A stretch of DNA of 24,252 bases from positions 1 to 24,252 of the forward strand of contig DASRCB010000423.1 in NCBI GenBank assembly GCA_035653295.1, written 5' to 3'. This DNA comes from DASRCB01 sp035653295. Lineage in GTDB: Bacteria > Acidobacteriota > Terriglobia > Bryobacterales > Bryobacteraceae. How positions within the stretch are numbered: the first letter of the stretch is position 1; each line of letters begins with the position of its first letter. The notes under the pieces were generated by a model, which was given only the letters and a program-made list of their open reading frames with translations, was not told the origin of the DNA and ran no database searches. Shown here in pieces: positions 13,209 to 21,508 of the stretch. The position numbers and the translations under genes were made by a program.

Positions 13209-14857
13209 GCGACGTTCCGCTCACGCCGGGGCTTATTCCCGCCGAAGCCGCACACGGCTCGCGGGAAGCGAGCCACTGGCTGGAGTGGATCGCCACCGTC
13301 GATCACAAGCGCATCGGGATCATGTACCTGGTCACCACGCTCATCTTCCTGATCGTGGGAGGGGTGGAGGCGCTGTTGATGCGCATCCAGCTGGCGTGGC
13401 CAGGGAACACGTTTCTGACGCCGGAGGAGTACAACCAGATTTTCACCATGCACGGGACGACGATGGTCTTCCTGGTTGTCGTTCCGCTGCTTCTCGGGCT
13501 GGCGAACTATCTCACCCCGCTGATGATCGGCGCGCGGGACATGGCGCTTCCTCGTCTGAATGCATTCAGCTTCTGGGTTTTCCTGTTCGGCGGCATTCTG
13601 CTGTACCTGAGCTTTATGTCCGGACATGCGCCCGCCTCAGGCTGGTTCGCCTACGCGCCGCTGAGCGAGAAGGGATATTCGACGCGCTACGGCGAGGACT
13701 ACTGGGCGCTGGCGCTGCTGGGCATTGGCGTCGGAACGATCGGCACGGCGATCAACCTAATTGTCACCATCGTCAATCTGCGCACGCCGGGACTGACGAT
13801 TCGACGGCTGCCGCTGTTTGTGTGGATGGTGTTCGTCAACTCGTTCCTGATTCTCGCCGCCATCCCGGCGCTGAACGCCGCGCTGGTCATGCTGCTGATC
13901 GATCGCCAGTTGAACGCCCATTTCTTCACGCATGTCGGCGGAGGTTCGCCGATTCTGTGGCAGCATTACTTCTGGGCGTTCGGGCACCCCGAGGTGTACA
14001 TCATGGTGCTGCCCGCGTTCGGCATCATTTCCGAAGTGGTGCCGGTATTCTCGCGCAAGCCGATTTTCGGGTACGCGTTCGTGGCCGCCTCGACGGTGGC
14101 GATCGCGGTCCTCAGCCTGGGCGTCTGGGCGCATCACATGTTCGCCGTCGGGCTGGGCAAGGCGTGGGACTACGCCTTCGGCGGAGCGAGCCTTCTCATC
14201 GCCGTGCCTACGGGCGTCAAAATCTTCAACTGGATCGCCACCATGTGGGGCGGGGCTATCCGCTTCACCACGTCGATGCTGTTCGCGCTCGCATTCCTGT
14301 TTACGTTTACTATCGGCGGCCTGAGCGGGGTAAGTTTCGCCGCGTGGCCTCTGGACTGGCAGACCACGGACACCTATTACGTTGTGGCGCACATGCATTA
14401 CGTGCTTTTCGGCGGCACCTTCTTCGCCGTCATGGCGGCCACCTATTACTGGTTTCCGAAGATGAGCGGGCGCATGTTATCGGAACGCATCGGGCGCGTG
14501 CATTTCGTGCTGATGTTCATCGGTTTCCACATGACCTTCTTTATCCAGCACATACTCGGGCTGGACGGAATGCCGCGGCGCGTGTGGACGTATCCGAACT
14601 ATCCCGGCTGGGGCGTGATGAACATGATTTCGACCATCGGAGCGTTCGTGCTGGGCTTCTCCGTGCTCGTGCTCCTGTGGAACATATTCGTGAGCCTCCG
14701 TTCCGGCCAGATGGCGGGGGCGAATCCATGGGAGGCATGGACCCTGGAGTGGGCCGCGCCATCGCCGCCTCCGGAGCATAATTTCGACCTCGTGCCGCCG
14801 GTGCACGGGCGCAGGCCGCTGTGGGATCTGGCGCATCCCGGGGAGGCGCAGTCGTGA
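13205..14857 (+). CDS. ctaD: Cytochrome c oxidase subunit I (haem-copper oxidase, A1-like)
   Basis: 550 residues with about twelve transmembrane helices. All metal ligands are visible: low-spin haem ligands H83 and H398, high-spin haem H396, and CuB ligands H261, H310 and H311. G-H-P-E-V-Y (260-265) supplies both the cross-linked His261-Tyr265 pair and the proton-channel glutamate E263, which marks type A1 oxidases. It reduces oxygen to water and pumps protons. It overlaps ctaC at its start and ctaE at its end by four bases each, so subunits II, I and III are translationally coupled. The N-terminus carries the usual cytoplasmic segment ending W-I-A-T-V-D-H-K-R-I-G. Confidence 0.98.
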   Translation: MSDVPLTPGLIPAEAAHGSREASHWLEWIATVDHKRIGIMYLVTTLIFLIVGGVEALLMRIQLAWPGNTFLTPEEYNQIFTMHGTTMVFLVVVPLLLGLANYLTPLMIGARDMALPRLNAFSFWVFLFGGILLYLSFMSGHAPASGWFAYAPLSEKGYSTRYGEDYWALALLGIGVGTIGTAINLIVTIVNLRTPGLTIRRLPLFVWMVFVNSFLILAAIPALNAALVMLLIDRQLNAHFFTHVGGGSPILWQHYFWAFGHPEVYIMVLPAFGIISEVVPVFSRKPIFGYAFVAASTVAIAVLSLGVWAHHMFAVGLGKAWDYAFGGASLLIAVPTGVKIFNWIATMWGGAIRFTTSMLFALAFLFTFTIGGLSGVSFAAWPLDWQTTDTYYVVAHMHYVLFGGTFFAVMAATYYWFPKMSGRMLSERIGRVHFVLMFIGFHMTFFIQHILGLDGMPRRVWTYPNYPGWGVMNMISTIGAFVLGFSVLVLLWNIFVSLRSGQMAGANPWEAWTLEWAAPSPPPEHNFDLVPPVHGRRPLWDLAHPGEAQS

Positions 14858-15414
14858 CCCGTTTCAGCACGGGGAAACTCGCCGCCGCCGCTTTCATCGC
14901 TTCCGAGGCGGTGTTCTTCGCTTTCCTGATCGCGGCCTACATTTACTATCGCGTCAACATGCAGGGCCCGTATTACGGACGGACGTATCTGGATCCGCCG
15001 CGGACCCTGATCTTCACGATTTGCCTGCTGGCAAGCAGCGGCACGCTCTGGCTCGCCGAGCGGAATCTGGCGGCGTCGCATGCCTCGGGATTTCGCCTGT
15101 GGCTGGGCATCACCATTGCGCTGGGCGCCGTGTTTATCGGCGGGCAGGGCTGGGAATACTACGGCCTGATCACGAACAATGTGACACCGGAGCGCAACCT
15201 GTTTGGCGCCACGTTCTTCACCCTGACCGGTTTTCACGGATTTCACGTGGTCTGCGGCCTGATCTGCCTCGGCATTCTGCTCCTGCTGGCCTTCAGGAAA
15301 CGGTTCACTGAAACGGAAATCACGGGCGTGGGCGCCGTGTCCATGTACTGGCACTTCGTGGATCTGGTGTGGATCGTGATCTTCAGCATCGTGTACCTGG
15401 CGGTGTGGATATGA
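14854..15414 (+). CDS. ctaE: Cytochrome c oxidase subunit III (short form)
   Basis: 186 residues from GTG 14854, which overlaps the ctaD stop in a GTGA and has GGGGAGG seven bases upstream; a frame extension further into ctaD is rejected for that reason. Five transmembrane segments are visible, matching the short bacterial form that lacks the first two helices. Conserved blocks include A-S-E-A-V-F-F near residue 17, G-Q-G-W-E-Y near 97, F-H-G-F-H-V near 128 and Y-W-H-F-V-D-L-V-W near 163. Subunit III has no redox centre; it stabilises subunit I and helps proton entry. No subunit IV of the usual type follows. Confidence 0.95.
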   Translation: MTRFSTGKLAAAAFIASEAVFFAFLIAAYIYYRVNMQGPYYGRTYLDPPRTLIFTICLLASSGTLWLAERNLAASHASGFRLWLGITIALGAVFIGGQGWEYYGLITNNVTPERNLFGATFFTLTGFHGFHVVCGLICLGILLLLAFRKRFTETEITGVGAVSMYWHFVDLVWIVIFSIVYLAVWI

Positions 15415-15463
15415 GACTTTCGCGGTGCAGGGTCCCAACCCGGGGACGCTTAACGATCGGCCA

Positions 15464-15501
15464 GGCGGGCGTGGACGCCCGCCGCAGGACTGGAGTCCTG
15501 C
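15464..15501. repeat. Tandem pair of perfect palindromes inside the oxidase operon
   Basis: GGCGGGCG-TGGA-CGCCCGCC (15464-15483) is followed immediately by GCAGGACT-GG-AGTCCTGC (15484-15501). Two adjacent perfect hairpins lie in the only sizeable gap (15415-15544) of the operon. They look like a dispersed REP-type element and could also attenuate or stabilise the transcript. Confidence 0.7.
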
Positions 15502-15544
15502 CCCACCCACCGCGGCCGTATCCTGGAAAATTTCAGAGTTCCAT

Positions 15545-16318
15545 ATGACCTGGGATTTCAAACCGTCCGTCGTCATCGGATGCTGCGTCCTGCTGGGCGC
15601 GTACTTCGGTTTGGTGAGGTGGCGCGCGCGACAGGCGGCGCTTTGGCTCACCGGGGTGTTGCTCATCTTCATGGTCCTCTGCTCTCCGATTGACGAGTTG
15701 GCCGACAGCTATCTGTTCAGCGTCCACATGGCCAAGCACATCTTGTTAGTGCTCGTTGTCCCGGCGCTGCTTGTCATGGCCGTACCCGCGGACGTATTCG
15801 AGCGAGCGCTGCGATATGCGCCGGTGCGTGCGGCCGAGCGCGTGCTGCGTGTTCCGGCTATCGCCTGGATGGCGGGCGTGGGCGTCATGATCTTCTGGCA
15901 TATCCCGGCGCTGTTCAACACGGCCCTAACGAACGAGCCTCTGCACATCGTGGAGCACCTCTCATTGCTGGTGGGCGGCACGATCTATTGGTGGCCCGTT
16001 CTGACGCCGTTGCCGCAGTCGCGCATGCGGCCGGTACCGCAGGCCGCGGCCTACCTGTTCACGTCCTGTCTGGCGTGCACCGCAATCGGAGTGGCAATCA
16101 CCTTCGCTCCGGCGCTGCTGTATCCCGCATATGCGCATCCGCCCGCCGGCGCGGTCGCCGAGGCGATTCGGGGCCGCTGGGGCATTTCCGCGGCGATGGA
16201 TCAGCAGATCGGAGGGCTGCTCATGTGGGTGCCGGCATGCCTCGTCTACCTGACGGCGATTCTGGCCATGTTCGCGCGCTGGTATCGGGAGGAGCCCGAA
16301 CCGGCAATGGAGGTGTGA
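15545..16318 (+). CDS. ctaG: CtaG-type cytochrome c oxidase assembly membrane protein
   Basis: 257 residues from ATG 15545; the frame stays open back through the palindromes to GTG 15425, but that extension is Pro/Gly/Arg-rich and not conserved-looking. About seven transmembrane helices. The caa3-CtaG family signatures are present: S-P-I-D-E-L-A around residue 41, S-V-H-M-A-K-H-I-L-L near 53, W-H-I-P-A-L-F near 112 and D-Q-Q-I-G-G-L-L-M-W near 211. In Bacillus this family is needed to make active caa3 oxidase, probably by handling copper for the CuB site; the His/Met-rich helix ends fit that. The stop TGA shares its last base with the next start (TGATG). This CtaG is unrelated to the Cox11 protein of the same name. 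Confidence 0.93.
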   Translation: MTWDFKPSVVIGCCVLLGAYFGLVRWRARQAALWLTGVLLIFMVLCSPIDELADSYLFSVHMAKHILLVLVVPALLVMAVPADVFERALRYAPVRAAERVLRVPAIAWMAGVGVMIFWHIPALFNTALTNEPLHIVEHLSLLVGGTIYWWPVLTPLPQSRMRPVPQAAAYLFTSCLACTAIGVAITFAPALLYPAYAHPPAGAVAEAIRGRWGISAAMDQQIGGLLMWVPACLVYLTAILAMFARWYREEPEPAMEV

Positions 16319-16524
16319 TGGAGTCCGATCCGCTTCGTCCGGGCTGGAACAAGCCCCTTCCCGAACGCCTTGCGGGCCCGACGTATTGGCCGGCGGCGCT
16401 CGCTTTCGGCATGAACCTCGCGCTGCTCGGGCCGGTAACGAGCATGTGGCTGACGCTGGTGGGATTCGTGGTCGGCGGGTTCGCAATCGCCGGCTGGGTT
16501 GGAGACATATTCCATGAGCGATGA
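16318..16524 (+). CDS. 68-residue two-helix membrane protein of the bc/caa3 operon
   Basis: A short gene between ctaG and the Rieske gene. ATG 16318 overlaps the ctaG stop by one base, with GGAGG seven bases upstream, and the end overlaps the Rieske gene by eleven bases. The N-terminal third is polar and proline-rich (R-P-G-W-N-K-P-L-P-E, then P-T-Y-W-P), followed by two hydrophobic helices (about 23-40 and 43-60) and a charged end, G-D-I-F-H-E-R. Translation coupling on both sides and the respiratory context argue that it is a real subunit or assembly factor. It may be the small fourth subunit of the oxidase (which otherwise lacks one) or a partner of the bc complex. No cofactor ligand is evident. 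Confidence 0.85.
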   Translation: MESDPLRPGWNKPLPERLAGPTYWPAALAFGMNLALLGPVTSMWLTLVGFVVGGFAIAGWVGDIFHER

Positions 16525-17005
16525 GCTTTCCCCCGAACGCCGCAAACTCATGACCCTGGTCAGCATCGGCGCGGGCTGCGCGGGCGCGGCGATGATCGGC
16601 GTCCCCGTTGCCGGATTCCTGCTCGCCCCCTTATTCGAGAAGGCCGCCCGCACGTGGCGCGGCGTCGGACCGGTGTCGCAGTTCGAACAGGGCAAGACCG
16701 TGGAGGTCCGCTTCGACGACGCATCCTCTGTCGTGTGGGCGGGCGTGACGGGCAGGACCGGCGCGTGGCTTCGCCATAAGCCTGACGGCAGCTTCGTCGC
16801 CTTTGCCATCAACTGCACTCACCTGGGCTGTCCGGTGCGCTGGCTGCCCGACGCCGAACTGTTCATGTGTCCCTGTCACGGCGGTGTGTACTACAAAGAC
16901 GGGACGGTTGCCGCCGGGCCGCCGCCGCGTCCGCTGGTGCAGTATCCGGTCCGCGTGCGCGAGGGGCAGGTGGAGATTCTGACCAGCCCCACTCCCATCA
17001 CCTGA
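16514..17005 (+). CDS. qcrA: Rieske iron-sulfur protein of the menaquinol:cytochrome c reductase
   Basis: 163 residues from ATG 16514 (GGAG nine bases upstream); TTG 16499 is in frame but has no advantage. An N-terminal membrane anchor (about 15-38) is followed by the [2Fe-2S] domain. Cluster ligands are C101-T-H103 and C119-P-C121-H122, with C106 and C121 forming the usual disulfide; the short C-P-C-H-G-G-V-Y loop is typical. It takes one electron from quinol at the Qo site and hands it to the cytochrome c domain. The start overlaps the 68-residue gene by eleven bases and the cytochrome b gene follows seven bases after the stop. Confidence 0.96.
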   Translation: MSDELSPERRKLMTLVSIGAGCAGAAMIGVPVAGFLLAPLFEKAARTWRGVGPVSQFEQGKTVEVRFDDASSVVWAGVTGRTGAWLRHKPDGSFVAFAINCTHLGCPVRWLPDAELFMCPCHGGVYYKDGTVAAGPPPRPLVQYPVRVREGQVEILTSPTPIT

Positions 17006-17012
17006 GCGGCGC

Positions 17013-18428
17013 ATGCGTTTCCTGAAGACAGCCTGGCAATGGTTCGACGCGCGGACCGACGCGTCGAAGGTGATCGGGCCCATCATGAAGCATCCCGTTC
17101 CGCCGCGCACGGGATGGATGTACGTGTTCGGCAGCGCCACTCTGTTCGCGTTTCTGCTGCAGGTGTTCACGGGGATCGCCCTGGCGACGGCGTACGTTTC
17201 CAGCGCCGGCCAGGCATACGATTCGCTGAAGTGGATCACCGACAAGGCGTTTCTCGGCCATTTGCTGCGCGGCATGCATTATTTCGGCGCTTCGGCCATG
17301 GTGCTGCTGGTGGGCATACACATGATTCGCACCTTCCTCACCGGCTCATACAAGTTTCCGCGCGAGCTGAACTGGGTGGTCGGCGTGATTCTGCTGGGGC
17401 TGACCATCCTGATGGGCTTCACCGGCCAGCTGCTGCGCTGGGACCAGAACGGCGTGTGGTCGACGATCGTCGCGGCGGAGCAGGCGGGCCGGGTGCCGCT
17501 GATCGGGCCCTGGCTGGCGCGGCTCATCATGGGCGGCCAGACCGTTGGAGGGGCGACGCTGAGCCGGTTCTTCGCTTATCACGTGTTCTTCATTCCAGCG
17601 CTGATTTTCGCAATGGTGGGGCTGCATCTCGGGCTGGTGCTGCGGCACGGCATTTCCGAGAAGCCGCGCGCATCGCAGCCGGTCGACCCCAAAACGTATC
17701 GCGCCTGGTACGAAAACATGCTGCACCGCGAAGGCGTTCCGTTCTGGCCCGATGCGGCGTGGCGGGATGCGGTGTTTGGAGCCTTCGTGGTGTTGTGCAT
17801 CATGCTGCTGGCGTGGTTCATCGGACCTCCAAAGCTGACCACGGCGCCGGATCCGACGATCATTGAGGCTTACCCGCATCCGGACTGGTATCTGCTCTGG
17901 TACTTCGCCGTGCTCGCGCTGCTTCCGCATGGGGCCGAGGACTGGGTCATCGTGGGCGCGCCGCTGGTCGCGGGCGTGTGCCTGCTGATTCTCCCGCTGG
18001 TATTCAACAAGGGACAACGCGCGCCCTCGCGGCGGCCGTGGGCGGTGGCCAGCGTGATTATCATCGTCTCCGCCGTCGGCGTTCTTTGGGCCGAGGGCAA
18101 TCGGACGCCCTGGTCGCCCGATTTCACCAATAAGCCGCTGCCGCCCGCGGTGGTGCAAGCGTCCGCGCCGGACCTCTCCACAGGCGCGCGGGATTTCCAT
18201 CTCAAGGGCTGCGAGAACTGCCACGCCATCGATGGCTACGGTGGGCATCGAGGACCGGACCTCAGCACCGTCGGCGACCGCCTGACCGAGCAGCAGATCA
18301 CTCTGCGTATTCTGAACGGCGGTTACAACATGCCTGCGTTCGCCAGCAGCCTTACGCCACAGGATCTGAGGGCCCTGGTGCAATTTCTGGAATCCCGCCG
18401 GCTCGCGCCACGCGGGGGAGGGCGCTGA
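17013..18428 (+). CDS. qcrB: Cytochrome b (b6-like) fused to a C-terminal cytochrome c
   Basis: 471 residues. The cytochrome b part (about 1-350) has haem ligands H89 and H103 (13 residues between) and H190 and H205 (14 between); the 14-residue spacing in the second pair is the b6f/Gram-positive bc pattern. The Qo motif reads P290-D-W-Y293 rather than PEWY. After a last transmembrane helix (about 343-362) and a Pro-rich linker, a mono-haem cytochrome c domain runs from about 383 to 460 with C400-E-N-C403-H404 and axial M440. It oxidises menaquinol with the Rieske protein and carries its own electron acceptor. No separate cytochrome c1 gene is present. It is the last gene of the operon. Confidence 0.95.
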   Translation: MRFLKTAWQWFDARTDASKVIGPIMKHPVPPRTGWMYVFGSATLFAFLLQVFTGIALATAYVSSAGQAYDSLKWITDKAFLGHLLRGMHYFGASAMVLLVGIHMIRTFLTGSYKFPRELNWVVGVILLGLTILMGFTGQLLRWDQNGVWSTIVAAEQAGRVPLIGPWLARLIMGGQTVGGATLSRFFAYHVFFIPALIFAMVGLHLGLVLRHGISEKPRASQPVDPKTYRAWYENMLHREGVPFWPDAAWRDAVFGAFVVLCIMLLAWFIGPPKLTTAPDPTIIEAYPHPDWYLLWYFAVLALLPHGAEDWVIVGAPLVAGVCLLILPLVFNKGQRAPSRRPWAVASVIIIVSAVGVLWAEGNRTPWSPDFTNKPLPPAVVQASAPDLSTGARDFHLKGCENCHAIDGYGGHRGPDLSTVGDRLTEQQITLRILNGGYNMPAFASSLTPQDLRALVQFLESRRLAPRGGGR

Positions 18429-18469
18429 TCGAGCGATCGCAACCAGGTTCGTCCGTTTAGGTACGCTGG

Positions 18470-18500
18470 GTGATACACTATATCCTTATCTGTACTAGTG
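18470..18500 (+). promoter_or_regulatory. AT-rich promoter / possible PadR operator before the PadR gene
   Basis: The otherwise GC-rich sequence becomes AT-rich just before the PadR start, with TACACT (18474-18479) and TATATC (18479-18484) as -10 candidates. CACTA (18476-18480) and TAGTG (18496-18500) are complementary ends of a 25-bp dyad, consistent with autoregulation by PadR, which is common in this family. Confidence 0.45.
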
Positions 18501-18866
18501 ATGAGGATCAAGGACTATCCCGACCCTGAGGACCTGCTGCCGCTTGCGCCGGCGGTCTTTCACATCCTGCTGTGCCTCGGTGAAGGCGAACGGCATGGTT
18601 ACGCGCTGAAGCGCGAGATTGCGCGGCGCACCGATGGGCGGCTGAAGCTGGGCCCCGGCGTGCTTTACGGGTCGATCAGTAAAATGCTCGAGCAGGGCCT
18701 GATCGAGGAATCTGACGAGCGGCCCGATCCGCATCTGGATGACGAGCGCCGGCGCTACTACCGGCTGACGGGCTTTGGGCGGAAAGTGGCGCAAGCAGAG
18801 GCGGCGCGCATGCGCGAACTGGTGCGGCTGGCCGCGGCGAATTTCGGCAAGGCTGCCCGGGCATGA
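18501..18866 (+). CDS. PadR family transcriptional regulator
   Basis: 121 residues from ATG 18501 (a GTG directly before it, 18498, is equally possible). The winged-helix PadR fold is clear: I-L-L-C-L-G-E-G-E-R-H-G-Y-A-L-K near residues 22-37, then L-G-P-G-V-L-Y-G-S-I-S-K-M-L-E around 50-64, and the wing R-R-Y-Y-R-L-T-G-F-G-R around 86-96. Such proteins are usually repressors of adjacent transport genes. It overlaps the permease start by four bases (ATGA). No clear ribosome site precedes it, so its message may be leaderless. The C-terminal dimer helix is short, as in the PadR-s1 subgroup. Confidence 0.95.
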   Translation: MRIKDYPDPEDLLPLAPAVFHILLCLGEGERHGYALKREIARRTDGRLKLGPGVLYGSISKMLEQGLIEESDERPDPHLDDERRRYYRLTGFGRKVAQAEAARMRELVRLAAANFGKAARA

Positions 18867-21424
18867 GGAGCATATGGCTGTACCGGTTGCTGCTGAAGCT
18901 CTATCCGGCCGGGTTTCGGGAGAATTACGCGGGCCCTCTGGAACGCGAGTTTCGCGACGAGCGCGCCGAGGCCGGCGGCGCCGCCGAGCTTGCCCGGCTC
19001 TGGGTACGCACGGCCGTTGACCTGCTGCTCTCGGCCCCGCCGCAGATGATACGCGAGTTCGGCGAAGACGCGCGCCATGCGCTGCGGCTGTGGCGACGCC
19101 GGCCGGCGCACACTGTATTCGCGATCGCAGCCCTGGCGGCGGGCATTGGCGCGAGCACCGGCGTCTTCAGCGTAGTCGATGCGCTGCTGATCCGGTCGCT
19201 GCCGTTTCGCGAGCCCGAGCGGCTGGTGTCGCTGCCGCTGTTCCGACTGGCCGTCGATGTCGAAAGTCCCGCGCAATTCCATTCCTGGCGACGGCACAGC
19301 AACTACCTCGCCGACACCGCCCGGTACAACACCAGTGAGGTGAATCTGGGCGCGGTGCGTGAATCGGCGCGCGTGCGCATTACTGAGACATCGGCCAACT
19401 TCTTCTCTCTGCTGGGCTGCCGGCCATGGCGGGGGCGGATGTTTGCCGCCGACGAGGACACAGTAGGCCGCGATGCTGTGGCCGTGATCGGGTACGGCTT
19501 ATGGCAGACCCTGTTCGGCGGCGATCCGAGTGCGCTGGGCGCGACCATTCGTGTCAACGGCGCCCCGTTCACGGTCATCGGCGTCGCGCCGCCCGGCTTC
19601 GACTATCCGCAGCGGACCGCGCTGTGGTCGCCGACGACCTTCGACTGGCGGCGAATCCCGAAATCCGGCGGCATTTTCCTCGAGTTCCTGGGGCGGCTGA
19701 GGAGCGGCCTGTCGTGGCCACAGGCCCGCGAGGCATTCGAAGCGGAAGTGCGCCGGTTGCCGCAGGGAAGCATTGATACTGATCCTGCGAACCGCCCGAA
19801 GCTGACTCCGCTTCAGGATCAACTCGCCGGGCCTGTGAAGAAGGCATCGTTTGTTCTGATGGGCTGTGTCGCGCTGCTACTGCTGACGGCATGCGCCAAC
19901 GTGGCGAACCTGCTGCTGGCCAGGATCGTGGATCGTTCGGAAGAGCTTTCGATCCGTTCCGCGCTGGGGGCGAGCCGAGCGCGGCTGGTGCAGCAGTTCC
20001 TTACCGAGAGCGTGCTCCTGTCCGCGGTAGCGGCGGGCGCGGGCATGATCGTAGCCGCCTGGGCCGCGAAGATTGCGAACGCGGTTCAGCCGGCGCCGCT
20101 GGCGGGGCAGAAGTACACCGTGCTCGATTGGCGCGTCCTGGGCTTCGCCGTCATTACTGCGCTGGTGACCGGCGTCGCCTTCGGCATTCTTCCCGCGCTG
20201 TATGCCGGCGGTTCGAAAGCATCGCCCATGTTCGTCCGCCCGTCAGGCAGCGGACGCGGTGGAACACGCGCCCGCCACGCGCTCATCGCGGTACAGATTG
20301 CGCTTACCGTGATTCTGTTCACCTGCTCGATGCGCCTGAGCGGCGCGTTTCTGGCGCTGATGGGAGTCGATAACGGATATCAGGTCCGGAATCTCGCGAC
20401 ACTCACCGTGTCGCTGGCAGGAACCGAATACGACGACAACGGCAGCCGGGCCATGGCGTATTACGAACAGGCGCTGCGCCGGGTTCAAAGCGTTCCTGGC
20501 ATGGTGTCCGCAAGCGCCACGGAGTATTTGCCGCTGGATGCCCAGAAATTCATTGGCGGCGAGTTCCGGCTCGATGGGCGCAGTTCCGGCACGATCGCGC
20601 TGATGCTGCCGGTGGCCCCGGGTTTTTTCGCCACGATGGGCTCTCGCGTGTTGTACGGGCGCGAGTTCGAGGACGCTGATGCGAGGAGTACGGAGCCGTT
20701 GGCCGTAGTGAACGAGGCATTCGCCCGGCGTTTTGGCGACCCCGGCCGCGCGGTGGGGCGCTACCTGACCGGAGAGGACTGGTGGGGCAAGGCAAGCCGG
20801 GTAGTCGGCGTGGTCCGCGATATTCGCTACATGGGGCCGACGGCGAACGCGATCCCGCAGGTGTTTCGACTTACCCGAGCGCCGCAACATCTGACGATAG
20901 TAGCCCGGGTCCGTGGCGATGCGCGGCAGCGCCTCGCGGCCATCCGCGATGCCATACGGTCGGTGGACAGCCGCGTGCCGGTATTCAATGTGAAGACCAT
21001 GAGCGAGCGGCTGGATGAAGCACTCGGGCGGCCGAGGTTCTACGCGACGGCGATGGCGTTCTTGAGCGGCTTCGCCCTGCTGCTTGCGGTGGTTGGCGTT
21101 TACGGCGTGATTTCGTGGTCGGTGTTGCAGCGCAGGCGGGAGATCGGGATTCGCCTTGCGCTGGGCACGACGCCGGTCCGTCTTCGGCGGCGTCTGCTGG
21201 GGAGAGCCATGATCCCGGTTGCGTGCGGAACCTCGGTGGGCATTGCCGGGGCCGTTGCTGCCGGGCGATTCCTGCAGTTGCTGATCGAAGGAGCGTCGGC
21301 CTCTGGCCCGGATCCGTTCGTGATCGCCGTCTCCGTGCCGGTGGCGGTTGCGATGGCCGCGATCTGGCTTGGGACCTGCCGCATCGCGCGGCTGGACATC
21401 ACGACCATTGTTCGAGCTGAATAA
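18863..21424 (+). CDS. ADOP-type duplicated MacB/FtsX permease
   Basis: 853 residues from ATG 18863. A short cytoplasmic N-terminal segment typical of ADOP proteins (Y-R-L-L-L-K-L-Y-P-A-G-F-R, residues 7-19) precedes two tandem MacB_PCD-FtsX units. First unit: a transmembrane helix near 85-110, a periplasmic domain, then three helices at about 327-350, 375-400 and 425-445. Second unit: a helix near 470-490, a periplasmic domain and three helices near 720-850, with the FtsX motif R-R-R-E-I-G-I-R-L-A-L-G around 758-769. No ATPase is encoded next to it, as expected of these orphan permeases. Substrate unknown. Coupled to PadR, which probably controls it. Confidence 0.94.
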   Translation: MRSIWLYRLLLKLYPAGFRENYAGPLEREFRDERAEAGGAAELARLWVRTAVDLLLSAPPQMIREFGEDARHALRLWRRRPAHTVFAIAALAAGIGASTGVFSVVDALLIRSLPFREPERLVSLPLFRLAVDVESPAQFHSWRRHSNYLADTARYNTSEVNLGAVRESARVRITETSANFFSLLGCRPWRGRMFAADEDTVGRDAVAVIGYGLWQTLFGGDPSALGATIRVNGAPFTVIGVAPPGFDYPQRTALWSPTTFDWRRIPKSGGIFLEFLGRLRSGLSWPQAREAFEAEVRRLPQGSIDTDPANRPKLTPLQDQLAGPVKKASFVLMGCVALLLLTACANVANLLLARIVDRSEELSIRSALGASRARLVQQFLTESVLLSAVAAGAGMIVAAWAAKIANAVQPAPLAGQKYTVLDWRVLGFAVITALVTGVAFGILPALYAGGSKASPMFVRPSGSGRGGTRARHALIAVQIALTVILFTCSMRLSGAFLALMGVDNGYQVRNLATLTVSLAGTEYDDNGSRAMAYYEQALRRVQSVPGMVSASATEYLPLDAQKFIGGEFRLDGRSSGTIALMLPVAPGFFATMGSRVLYGREFEDADARSTEPLAVVNEAFARRFGDPGRAVGRYLTGEDWWGKASRVVGVVRDIRYMGPTANAIPQVFRLTRAPQHLTIVARVRGDARQRLAAIRDAIRSVDSRVPVFNVKTMSERLDEALGRPRFYATAMAFLSGFALLLAVVGVYGVISWSVLQRRREIGIRLALGTTPVRLRRRLLGRAMIPVACGTSVGIAGAVAAGRFLQLLIEGASASGPDPFVIAVSVPVAVAMAAIWLGTCRIARLDITTIVRAE

Positions 21425-21508
21425 CGCGAGTAGCGCGAAGTCAGAGGCCACTTGACGGGTAAAGGGCAAAGTCTCCGGTTTTTTCTGCGTCGCCGAGAAG
21501 TCGTATTC

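Noticed and set aside
13285..14781. Open frame of about 498 codons in another frame of ctaD
   Set aside because: Its translation is rich in Arg, His, Ala and Gly with no hydrophobic helices; it is a GC-driven shadow of the oxidase gene.
15425..15544. N-terminal extension of ctaG from GTG 15425
   Set aside because: It would translate the palindromic repeat into Pro/Gly/Arg-rich sequence; ATG 15545 gives the standard first helix.
20243..21469. Minus-strand open frame of about 408 codons opposite the ADOP permease
   Set aside because: Antisense shadow: His/Arg/Gln-rich, no domain, and the plus-strand gene has clear FtsX motifs.
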